NCBI GenBank assembly: GCA_034521575.1
Contig: JAXHMJ010000005.1
Coordinates: 2,170,001-2,234,000, forward strand
DNA: 64,000 nt
Source: a candidate division KSB1 bacterium
Lineage (GTDB): Bacteria > Zhuqueibacterota > Zhuqueibacteria > Residuimicrobiales > Krinioviventaceae
Direction of reading: 5' to 3'
The notes beneath the pieces are model-generated. The model had not been told where the DNA came from and did no database searches. It saw nothing but the letters and a program-made list of their open reading frames with translations. Shown here piece by piece: positions 17,376 to 24,674 of this stretch. Position 1 is the stretch's first letter, and each line of letters opens with the position of its first letter. The translations under genes and the position numbers were made by a program.

Positions 17376-18314
17376 TTGGTTCACCTGAGCGGCGATATGG
17401 AGTTCAATCTTGCCAACGCCATCTGGCTCGATCATCATTTTACCTTACAGGATGAATTTCAACGTTTGAACGAAGAGTACTTTCAGACGATGATTGAAAC
17501 GCTGGTTTTTATGCAGGTGGATGCCTGTGTGCAGCGCATCAATTCATGGGTGGAAGCGGAGACGCAGGACCGAATTCAGAATTTTATAACGCCTGATGAT
17601 TTCGAACCACAGGGGTTGGTATTTATGTTTTTACTCAATGCCATCTATTTCAAAGCGAATTGGAAATACCAGTTTGACTCGGAAAATACCGATCAGGACA
17701 ATTTTTATCTGTCGGACGGCAGTGCGGTTCCCTGTCACATGATGGAAATCAAAAGCAAGTTCGATTATTATGCGGATAAACATATGCAGGCCATTGATCT
17801 CCCCTATGCGAACGAACATTATGCGATGACCATTCTGCTGCCGGGAAATCCAGCGGCCCTTGATTCCCTGCTGATGCATATCAACCAATCCGAACTGAAC
17901 CGGATCACCGGCGCGATGCAACCGGATTCGATCAATGTGTTTCTGCCCAAACTGGAACTTGAATATGAAAAAAGTCTGGTTGATGCTTTACAGTCTATGG
18001 GAATGCAGCTGGCTTTTGGTGGGGCTGACTTTTCGAGATTAATCCAGGAGCTCAAAAGTCAAATATTTATCAAAAAAGTTCGGCAAAAATCCTTCTTAAA
18101 ACTGGAAGAAACCGGCACCGAGGCCGCGGCCGCCACGGTCGTTGTTATGATGTACAGAGGCGACAATTCCGGGGCGGAAGAGGAAATCTATATGCACATT
18201 GATCATCCGTTTCTGCTGGTCATCCGCGAAAAACGATCGGGTACGATTTTGTTTTGCGGAAAAATCATTCAGCTGGAAAGACCGTTTGGCGATGATGAAA
18301 AGGCAAAAGCGTGA
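17376..18314 (+). CDS. second serpin copy, N-terminus missing
   Basis: The copy lies directly after the first serpin and is closely related to it, but it lacks the signal peptide and about the first 120 residues (helices A-C). Homology begins at 17353, inside the last codons of copy 1, in another frame. This looks like a deletion between two tandem copies. The listed start is a TTG; an ATG at 17397 is an alternative. The rest is intact, with hinge EETGTEAAAATVV and a different predicted reactive site: P1-P1' is Arg-Gly instead of Thr-Ser. Without its N-terminus the protein probably cannot be exported or fold as a serpin, so it may be a pseudogene or an assembly collapse. The META gene overlaps its end by 4 bp. 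Confidence 0.75.
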   Translation: MVHLSGDMEFNLANAIWLDHHFTLQDEFQRLNEEYFQTMIETLVFMQVDACVQRINSWVEAETQDRIQNFITPDDFEPQGLVFMFLLNAIYFKANWKYQFDSENTDQDNFYLSDGSAVPCHMMEIKSKFDYYADKHMQAIDLPYANEHYAMTILLPGNPAALDSLLMHINQSELNRITGAMQPDSINVFLPKLELEYEKSLVDALQSMGMQLAFGGADFSRLIQELKSQIFIKKVRQKSFLKLEETGTEAAAATVVVMMYRGDNSGAEEEIYMHIDHPFLLVIREKRSGTILFCGKIIQLERPFGDDEKAKA

Positions 18315-18757
18315 AAAGAATCAAACCGGTTGATATGACACCATTCAGGAGTGGAGTTCTTTGCAGCTTGCTGCTGTTGAGCTGTGAATTCAATTTGTCC
18401 GGACCCGGGGATATTCCCGGATTGACGGGCCCGGAATGGACTCTGCAGTTTTTCGTTAGTGACGGAAAACTGCTGGCGCCGCCGCAGGATCAATCGTATT
18501 CTATTCTGTTTGAAACCGACAGCACCTGTTCCGGACTGAATGACTGCAACGCCTTTATGGGCGAGTATCAAACAGGCGCTGATCAATCGATTGATTTTAG
18601 TTCCTATGTCGCAACGGAAATATATTGCGGCAACACGTCATGGGACAGCCGATTTTACAGCGCAATGCAATCGGCATGTTATTATGCCATCAAAGGCCGT
18701 AATTTGCTACTAAAGGACGACCAGGATGTGCTGCTGATGTTCGAGACACAGGAATAG
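18311..18757 (+). CDS. META-domain (HslJ-like) lipoprotein
   Basis: The start is a GTG at 18311 that overlaps the end of the serpin copy. The protein of 148 residues has a lipoprotein-like leader ending LLLLSC, then one META domain: WTLQFFVSDGKLLAPP, YSILFETDSTCSGLNDCNAFMG and IKGRNLLLKDDQDVLLMFE. META domains occur in HslJ, which affects novobiocin resistance in E. coli, and in many secreted proteins linked to protease inhibition. Here it travels with serpins, which fits a surface protease-defence function. That link is inference from context. Confidence 0.8.
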   Translation: MKRIKPVDMTPFRSGVLCSLLLLSCEFNLSGPGDIPGLTGPEWTLQFFVSDGKLLAPPQDQSYSILFETDSTCSGLNDCNAFMGEYQTGADQSIDFSSYVATEIYCGNTSWDSRFYSAMQSACYYAIKGRNLLLKDDQDVLLMFETQE

Positions 18758-18805
18758 GCGGACAGATCAACGATCCTGTTTATCTTTAAAAGACTTTACG
18801 ATTTT

Positions 18806-18830
18806 AGCCCGTCAGTCGGGCTCTGTTTGT
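18806..18830 (+). terminator. Rho-independent terminator after the serpin-META operon
   Basis: AGCCCG (18806-18811) pairs with CGGGCT (18817-18822) across a 5-base loop, followed by CTGTTTGT. The T-run is weak but the position between convergent genes (META and rho) is apt. Confidence 0.55.
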
Positions 18831-18844
18831 GTTGTGATTCAAAA

Positions 18845-19966
18845 TCACCCCTCCAGCGCTGCCTCTCCCTTTTTACGCACCACTTCGATCAGCTCGGCGT
18901 TGTTTTTCGTGGATTTGATCAGTTTGTTCATCGCCAGCATGGCGGTTTTGGGGTCGGTTTTGGCGACCGCGCGGTTGAGTTGATTCAATGATTCCATTTC
19001 CTGGTCTGTGTACAGCAGTTGTTCCTTGCGCGTGCCGCTGGCGACAATATCGATGGCCGGAAAAATGCGTTCCTCCGACAGTCTGCGATTAAGCACCACT
19101 TCGCTGTTGCCGGTCCCCTTGAATTCTTCAAAGATCAGATCGTCCATACGCGAACCGGTTTCCACCAGAGCGGTGGCGATCACCGTGACCGAGCCGCCGT
19201 TTTCAATGTTGCGGGCCAGTCCGAAAAACTGCCGCGGAATCTGCATGGCCTGTGCATCAAGTCCGCCGGACATGGTGCGGCGGGAACCGCTGCCGTGCGA
19301 ATTAAAGGCGCGCGCCAGACGTGTAATACTGTCCACCAGTACCACAATATCGCGGCCGCATTCCAGTTCGCAACGGATATGTCCCATGGCCATTTCCGCC
19401 AGGGTCACGTGCGCCTGGATGCTCTGGTCGCTGGAACTGGCCAGCACTTCGGCCCGCACACCGCGGCGGAAATGCGTTACCTCTTCCGGCCGTTCGTCGA
19501 TGAGCAGCACGATAATGCGGGTTTCCGGTTCGACTTTGGCAATGGAATTGGCGAGTTCCTCCAGTATACGAGTTTTACCGGCTTTGGGCGGAGAAACGAT
19601 CATGCCGCGTGTGCCTTTGCCGATGGGCGCGATCAGTTCAATAATTCGCATGGAGGGAATTCCGCTTTCTCCCATTTTGATCCGCTCTAACGGATCAATC
19701 GGCACCAGCTGATTCAGCCGGGTGCGGCGTTTAAAGTCGACGGGTTCCAAACCGCAAATACTCTCTATTTCGCGAAGCTGCAGTCCGCGCTCTGTGTCCT
19801 CGGCGGTGCCGATGATGGTGGCGCCGTCCTGCAAACCAAATTCGCGCGTCAATTGCCGCGATACCCAGACATCGCGCGAGCCGGGCTGAAATGAATTGTC
19901 CACGCTGCGCAAAAAACCGCTTCCGCTTTTCAAATGTTGATACACACCTGCAACTGATTCTGACAT
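18845..19966 (-). CDS. rho: transcription termination factor Rho, short form
   Basis: Rho is the hexameric RNA helicase that ends transcription. At 373 residues it is about 45 shorter than the E. coli protein (419). It begins almost at the RNA-binding cold-shock domain (VAGVYQHLKSGSGFLRS) and lacks the N-terminal helix bundle (Rho_N). The motor domain is complete: Walker A VSPPKAGKTRILEELAN, Walker B DIVVLVDSITRLARAFN, the Q-loop and R-loop regions, and RRLSEERIFPAIDIVASGTR. The ATG at 19966 is the first start in the frame. The shortened N-terminus is the only oddity. Confidence 0.95.
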   Translation of the reverse strand: MSESVAGVYQHLKSGSGFLRSVDNSFQPGSRDVWVSRQLTREFGLQDGATIIGTAEDTERGLQLREIESICGLEPVDFKRRTRLNQLVPIDPLERIKMGESGIPSMRIIELIAPIGKGTRGMIVSPPKAGKTRILEELANSIAKVEPETRIIVLLIDERPEEVTHFRRGVRAEVLASSSDQSIQAHVTLAEMAMGHIRCELECGRDIVVLVDSITRLARAFNSHGSGSRRTMSGGLDAQAMQIPRQFFGLARNIENGGSVTVIATALVETGSRMDDLIFEEFKGTGNSEVVLNRRLSEERIFPAIDIVASGTRKEQLLYTDQEMESLNQLNRAVAKTDPKTAMLAMNKLIKSTKNNAELIEVVRKKGEAALEG

Positions 19967-20284
19967 ATGACGTCCTGTTCTGTTATCCCTAACAAACGTT
20001 ATACTATTTTATAAATTGTCGGCAGATCGTTTTCCGTCCCCCGGAAACGCGTTCACTGTAAAAGGAAAATAAGAAATCTTTGGCAATCGGGCAACCTTTT
20101 TTTTTAAGAACTGAATTTTGTGGTTTGTTCCGGGTTGGAAGTGGGTGTTTTAACGTTCACTTGAGTTGCCTGGCGCTGTTACGCAATAACCCAATCTCTT
20201 TAACCAGTGTACACCCGGTTTTTCAAATCAACAAACTCTTTCTCGATTTCACTGCCAGGACAACTCCAAGTGGTTGTGTGATCT
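19967..20284. other. intergenic region between rho and hsdM
   Basis: The 318-bp gap carries the rho promoter region on the minus strand and the end of the hsdM transcript. No convincing gene, repeat or terminator was found; the stretch around 20090-20110 is T-rich. Confidence 0.35.
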
Positions 20285-21811
20285 TCACTCTTCGGTCATC
20301 CCGTTAATAGTTTCCATAAGGTCTTTAAAACTTTCCAAACCGGATTCTATGTTTTCAATAATCTCTCCTGCCAGAACATCAGGATCGGGGAGATTATCAA
20401 GATCGGTCAGGCTTTTATCCCGCAGCCAAAAGATATCAAGATTGGTCTTATCCCGTGCCAATATTTCTTCATAGGTAAATTTACGCCATCTGCCTTCCGG
20501 GCTTTCCTCGCTCCATGTCTCGGTTCGCTTGTGACGGTTTTCAGGGTTATAGAGCTTGACAAATTCCTCTAAATCCGCCGATGTCATTGGTTTTTTCTTC
20601 AGTGTATGGTGCACATTGGTGCGGTAATCGTAAAACCATATTTCTTTTGTGTGCGCCTCTTTACTCGCTGCTCTGTTATCAAAAAACAGCACATTCGCTT
20701 TTACTCCGTGGGCATAAAATACACCGGTGGGCAGCCGGAGAATTGTATGCAGGTCAGCTGTTTTCATCAGCTGCTTGCGAACCTCTTCACCGGCACCGCC
20801 TTCAAACAACACATTGTCCGGCAGTACAACGGCTGCCTGGCCTGTCACTTTGAGCATGGTTTTTATATGCTGTAAAAAGCCAAGTTGTTTGTTCGATGTG
20901 GTCTCCCAAAAGTCCTGACGGTTATAGCTTATATCCTCTTTTTGTGCTTCTCCTGCTTCATTGGTAACCGTGTAGGAGCTTTTTTTGCCAAAAGGCGGAT
21001 TGGTTAATACATAATCAAAACGATTCCCGTCATCAGCAACCAGCGCGTCATTGGGGGAAATGTAGCTTTCGCCTTCTATTTCGCCGATGTTATGCAGGTA
21101 CATGTTCATTAAACACAAACGGCGGGTATTGGCCACGATCTCATTGCCATGAAAGGTTTCGTTTTTTAAAAAGTCCTTTTCTTCCCTGTCTAAATCATGA
21201 TTGTTGGCAATCCAGTCATACGAAGCCAAAAAGAAACCACCCGTACCACATGCCGGGTCGGCAATGGTTTTCATGGGTTTGGGCTGAACACACTTTACCA
21301 TTGTTTTAATGAGCGAACGGGGGGTAAAATATTGGCCTGCCCCTGATTTGGTGTCTTCGGCATTCTTTTCCAGCAAGCCTTCGTAAATCCTGCCTTTTAT
21401 ATCCGCCCCCATCATTGACCACTGTTCCTTGTCAATCATGTTGATGACACGGGAAAGCTTGGCCGGGTCCTGTATTTTATTCTGGCTTTTGGTGAAGATT
21501 TGCCCCAGAATGCCTTTTTCCGTGCTTAAACTGCGGAGCAACTGATTATAAAATGCTTCCAGCTCGGCGCCTCTTTTAGCGGAAAGCGTTTCCCAGTCGC
21601 AAATTTCACTGTCCTTATTTTCATTGCCCTCAACATCTTTCAGGCGGGGAAATTTCAGGCCTTTGTTGTAAGGCGGTTTATTTAGCTCATCTGCCATTTT
21701 TAGAAATAGAAGATAGGTGATTTGCTCCAGATAATCGCCGTAACTCACTCCGTCATCACGAAGCACGCCTGCAAGGTTCCATATTTTTGAAATAATTGCT
21801 GAATCAGTCAT
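20285..21811 (-). CDS. hsdM: type I restriction-modification DNA methyltransferase subunit
   Basis: HsdM methylates adenine at N6 and, with HsdS, forms the modification core of the type I enzyme. The 508-residue protein has an N-terminal helical domain (1-130), the SAM-binding motif ADPACGTGGFF (about 185-194) and the catalytic motif NPPF (271-274, in DYVLTNPPFGKKSS). The C-terminal helices (WFYDYRTNVHHTLKKKPM) contact HsdS. It overlaps the broken RhuM-Fic gene by 4 bp and is last in the operon hsdR-hsdS-RhuM-hsdM, an order different from the common hsdR-M-S or hsdM-S-R. No frameshift is seen. Confidence 0.95.
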   Translation of the reverse strand: MTDSAIISKIWNLAGVLRDDGVSYGDYLEQITYLLFLKMADELNKPPYNKGLKFPRLKDVEGNENKDSEICDWETLSAKRGAELEAFYNQLLRSLSTEKGILGQIFTKSQNKIQDPAKLSRVINMIDKEQWSMMGADIKGRIYEGLLEKNAEDTKSGAGQYFTPRSLIKTMVKCVQPKPMKTIADPACGTGGFFLASYDWIANNHDLDREEKDFLKNETFHGNEIVANTRRLCLMNMYLHNIGEIEGESYISPNDALVADDGNRFDYVLTNPPFGKKSSYTVTNEAGEAQKEDISYNRQDFWETTSNKQLGFLQHIKTMLKVTGQAAVVLPDNVLFEGGAGEEVRKQLMKTADLHTILRLPTGVFYAHGVKANVLFFDNRAASKEAHTKEIWFYDYRTNVHHTLKKKPMTSADLEEFVKLYNPENRHKRTETWSEESPEGRWRKFTYEEILARDKTNLDIFWLRDKSLTDLDNLPDPDVLAGEIIENIESGLESFKDLMETINGMTEE

Positions 21812-22688
21812 TGCTTACCCCTGTTTAATATACTGATTACTAACTTTTTTACTGTTTCGGCTTCCTCGGTTTTGCTATTTGCTATAAACAAAGCAAGCAG
21901 CTGCAATGCGTTTATTGCTATCAACAAACGAATGATTCTTGGTGATAAAATAGAGTAAATTAGCCGCTTTCTCCTCAATGGACGGGTAAAGATATTTGCC
22001 ATCAAAACTTTGTTTGATGGAGCTTTTAAAACTCTGGTCTTTAGGTTTTGCGAATACATCCGACTGGAATTCAGAGTGCATGCTATGAATAAAGCTTCAT
22101 ATACTCATCAAACGAAGGAAAAACAGCTTGCCGGGTCGTATTACCTTTCAGGTCTAATTGTTCATGGTCGTAATCGTCTAATAAAGCCAGTCCTTTTGAA
22201 AAAACAGCAAAAACCTGTTCATTGGTTTTCTCTGTAGCTTCTTCAATAGCACGGCCCAAAACGCGTATTCCTGTTTTTAGGTATTCTACTTCCTGTTGTT
22301 TTTGTGCCAGTCGTTTTTCATTGATAGCATAGCCTTGTACAAGATAATCTTTAAGGCGTTGGGTTGCCCATTGGCGGAATTGTGTTCCTCTTTTTGAATT
22401 CACCCTGTACCCCACAGAGATTACCATATCAAGATTGTAATGTTCAATGTTTCGCTTTACGTTTCGTTTGCCTTCCTGCCGAACTATCCGGAATTTCCGG
22501 ATAGTTGAATCCGGCATCAGTTCTTCTGTTTTATAAATATTTTTAATATGCTCATTAATGGTGCGTACATCCTTATTGAATAATTCTGCCATTTGCAGTT
22601 GGCTAAGCCAAATGGTATCCTCTTCAAACTGAACCCGTATTTCAGTCTGATTATCAGGTGTTTTATATATTTCAATTTTATTTGTCAT
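21808..22688 (-). pseudogene. RhuM-Fic protein, frameshifted and internally deleted
   Basis: The first 201 codons encode an intact RhuM (virulence-associated) domain: IWLSQLQMAELFNKDVRTIN, then YNLDMVISVGYRVNSKRGTQ. An extra T, or two lost bases, near 22078 breaks the frame. The next frame continues MHSEFQSDVFAKPKDQSF into a Fic domain (YPSIEEKAANLLYFITKN, then HSFVDSNKRIAAACF). The Fic motif normally reads HPFxDGNKR; here Pro and Gly are Ser. Then some 60-70 bp seem to be missing before NSKTEEAETVKKLVISILNR, the usual C-terminus. RhuM-Fic genes often sit inside type I restriction operons. It overlaps hsdS and hsdM at its ends, so the spacing of the operon was kept after decay. Confidence 0.75.
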
Positions 22689-23922
22689 GCTTTGTCTTCT
22701 TTATTTTTTCCAGCAACACACTTGCCGGTTCATAATCCGATTCCTGTTTGCATTTCTCAATTTCGGCCTCGCTCAACAGCTTGCCCTCAAAGGCTTTTTT
22801 CAGGATGCTCTGGCGCAGGGCTTCGGATTTTTGCAGTCCTTCTGTAATGCTTTGTTCAACTTTGTCGCAAATGGATAGGCGGGATTCGATTTCGCGGACG
22901 ATATCTTTTTGCTCTTCTAATGATGGTAGAGGAATTTTTAAAGCGTTAAGAAACCTGACATTAATATTTTTTTGAGCTGTTGCAGAAGCTTTGTTATCAA
23001 TATCCTTTTTTATCTTTCGTATATAAAAGTTTAAGAATTCGTCTGATAAAACTTCATTATTTGGTTTTACGCCTACAACGCTATCAGGGAAACAAGAATC
23101 AAAACCTAAGAATGCGGTTTCACCTATATTAGCCGCTATTGTTAGACATAAAGTTCCTTTTGGCCATAATTTGCTTTGAGCTAACCCTTTTTCCGAATAA
23201 GTATTTGAATACTTTTTAATAATGCCGCCATTTGCTGTTCTTATTTCTCCTGTTTGTATGAAGGGATATTTACCTCCAAATAAAGATTTATCGTTTCTTG
23301 GTCGGTGTTTTGACTTCCCTCGACTAACAACTGCAATTTCCCCTAATTTGTGTGTCGCAAACTCCCCCTCAAACGCCTTTTTCAACACCGCCTGCCGGTA
23401 CACTTTTAATTGCTCCTGTGCTTTTTTCAGATCGGCAATGCCTTTGTCGAAGGAGGCAAAGAGGTTTTCGATTTTGGTTACGATGGCGCGTTGGATTGGG
23501 AGGGGGGGGAGTAAAAAATAAGAATCCCATAATAAACTTGGTTCAACATGGGGTATCCCAACACCTCTTGGATTTGTATTTAATTTCTTATAAAGTGATA
23601 ATAAATAGTAAAAAAGGTAGTTCTTTACAACACCTTTTTGCGGTTCAATTCTCATTAAGGTTGAACCTATTGCTCCTTTCTGTGCTTTGCCAGTAAGCCC
23701 GGCTCTTGCACCGTCCCAAACCATCAACAAATCACCTTCTTCACAAAGATTACATTTTTCACCGTTTGTGTATTCTTCAAAAATGCCTTTTTCAAAAGCC
23801 TTTATATTAACATAAGGATATGGAGTAGCCTCTGAATATTTTTTAGCCAATACCTTTGGCTTTTTCCCTTTAGAATAATTGCAAACCTTACCCAATTTTA
23901 TTTTAATCCAATCTTCTTTCAT
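22678..23922 (-). CDS. hsdS: type I restriction-modification specificity subunit
   Basis: HsdS chooses the DNA target through two target recognition domains. The protein (414 residues from the ATG at 23922) has TRD1 (about 5-155), a central conserved helix (LPIQRAIVTKIENLFASFDK followed by a coiled coil), TRD2 (about 195-345) and a second conserved helix (LEEQKDIVREIESRLSICDK). The tandem repeat layout is typical and complete. The start overlaps the stop of a leftover hsdR tail as TGATG, the ancestral hsdR-hsdS coupling. The recognition sequence cannot be read from the protein. Confidence 0.93.
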   Translation of the reverse strand: MKEDWIKIKLGKVCNYSKGKKPKVLAKKYSEATPYPYVNIKAFEKGIFEEYTNGEKCNLCEEGDLLMVWDGARAGLTGKAQKGAIGSTLMRIEPQKGVVKNYLFYYLLSLYKKLNTNPRGVGIPHVEPSLLWDSYFLLPPLPIQRAIVTKIENLFASFDKGIADLKKAQEQLKVYRQAVLKKAFEGEFATHKLGEIAVVSRGKSKHRPRNDKSLFGGKYPFIQTGEIRTANGGIIKKYSNTYSEKGLAQSKLWPKGTLCLTIAANIGETAFLGFDSCFPDSVVGVKPNNEVLSDEFLNFYIRKIKKDIDNKASATAQKNINVRFLNALKIPLPSLEEQKDIVREIESRLSICDKVEQSITEGLQKSEALRQSILKKAFEGKLLSEAEIEKCKQESDYEPASVLLEKIKKTKHDK

Positions 23923-23969
23923 CACGCCGCCAAGCCCTTATTCAATTCATTAATAATATCTTCTTTCAA
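23922..23969 (-). pseudogene. leftover 3' end of an hsdR allele
   Basis: Between the transposase stop codon and the hsdS start the minus strand reads LKEDIINELNKGLAA followed by TGA, which overlaps the hsdS ATG. The full hsdR upstream ends DTIMNELNEVLAA, clearly homologous but diverged. The fragment is therefore the tail of another hsdR allele that once abutted hsdS. It shows that the hsdR-transposase block was inserted or exchanged at this point. Confidence 0.65.
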
Positions 23970-24644
23970 TCACGCATTCTCTCCATTATTATTTCTGTCC
24001 TTGTCCCAATTGTGTGGATTGTTCGTAATGTATTTTTTTATGCGTTGGAATGATTCATCATTACGAATAATATGGTCGTGAAATCGTGATTGCCATGCAA
24101 AATCGGCATGTATTTTTCGGGCATTTTTGGTTACCACAGATTTAAATGAACCAATGATTGACGACAGGGTATTTTTGCCCTGATTTTGAAACCGTTTTTG
24201 GCCTATTGTTTTGTTATTATCGGTTATCGGCGGTTTTCCCGTAGAGACAAGGCATTGCCTTGTCTCTACGTTATTATCGTTATTATCGTTATTATCGTTA
24301 TTATCATTATTATCATTATTATCGTTGTTCCCGTTGTTATCACCATTGATTCCAATATCATTATCAATATCATTTTTGTAAATTACAATAATTCCGTGTA
24401 TGTGATTTGGCATTACCACAAATTCATCCAATTTCACAAATTGAAAATGTTGTGGTATTTCGTACCAATATTTTTCTGCCAATTTTCCTATTTCTGACAG
24501 GATCATTTCATTATTATCAATTTCTCCGAAATAATGTTCCCGATTTTGCGTGCAAATGGTTACAAAATATGATGCGTTCCATCCATAATCCCAATTTTGT
24601 AATCGGGTTGATTCTATCCTGTATTTTCCTTTAAATTTTTTCAT
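23970..24644 (-). CDS. REP-associated tyrosine transposase (RAYT, Y1 family)
   Basis: The start at 24644 gives MKKFKGKYRIESTRLQNWDY. The sequence YFVTICTQNREHYFGEI and the HUH motif PNHIHGIIVI are the diagnostic parts of Y1/REP transposases; the downstream region GKNTLSSIIGSFKSVVTKNA and FHDHIIRNDESFQRIKKYI completes the family pattern with its catalytic tyrosine region. Such proteins mobilise or maintain short REP palindromes. Two oddities are visible. A stretch of NND repeats (24271-24331) is followed, in the protein, by NVETRQCLVSTG, which is encoded by a REP-like palindrome inserted in frame. A second palindrome lies just upstream of the start. Confidence 0.85.
   Translation of the reverse strand: MKKFKGKYRIESTRLQNWDYGWNASYFVTICTQNREHYFGEIDNNEMILSEIGKLAEKYWYEIPQHFQFVKLDEFVVMPNHIHGIIVIYKNDIDNDIGINGDNNGNNDNNDNNDNNDNNDNNDNNVETRQCLVSTGKPPITDNNKTIGQKRFQNQGKNTLSSIIGSFKSVVTKNARKIHADFAWQSRFHDHIIRNDESFQRIKKYITNNPHNWDKDRNNNGENA
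24241..24269. repeat. REP-like palindrome inside the RAYT gene
   Basis: GTAGAGACAAGGCA (24241-24254) and its exact reverse complement (24256-24269) surround a single central base. It lies in frame in the transposase coding sequence, where relatives usually have no extra segment. The GTAG head is typical of REP hairpins recognised by RAYTs. Confidence 0.7.
24271..24331. repeat. TTATTATCG-type microsatellite in the RAYT gene
   Basis: A run of nearly perfect 9-bp units (ttattatcg or ttattatca) encodes an Asn-Asn-Asp repeat in the transposase. It directly follows the inserted palindrome and is likely variable by slippage without breaking the frame. Confidence 0.75.
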
Positions 24645-24654
24645 TATATAATTT

Positions 24655-24674
24655 AGACAAGGCATGCCTTGTCT
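24655..24674. repeat. REP-like palindrome between hsdR and the RAYT gene
   Basis: AGACAAGGCATGCCTTGTCT is a perfect 20-bp palindrome and shares the core AGACAAGGCA and the flanking TTTACG-like tail with the copy inside the gene. It starts directly after the hsdR stop codon (24675-24677 on the minus strand) and 10 bp before the transposase start, so it may also act as a hairpin at the end of hsdR. Confidence 0.7.

Noticed and set aside
24271-24331. CRISPR or integron repeat
   Set aside because: It is a simple 9-bp microsatellite within a coding sequence.
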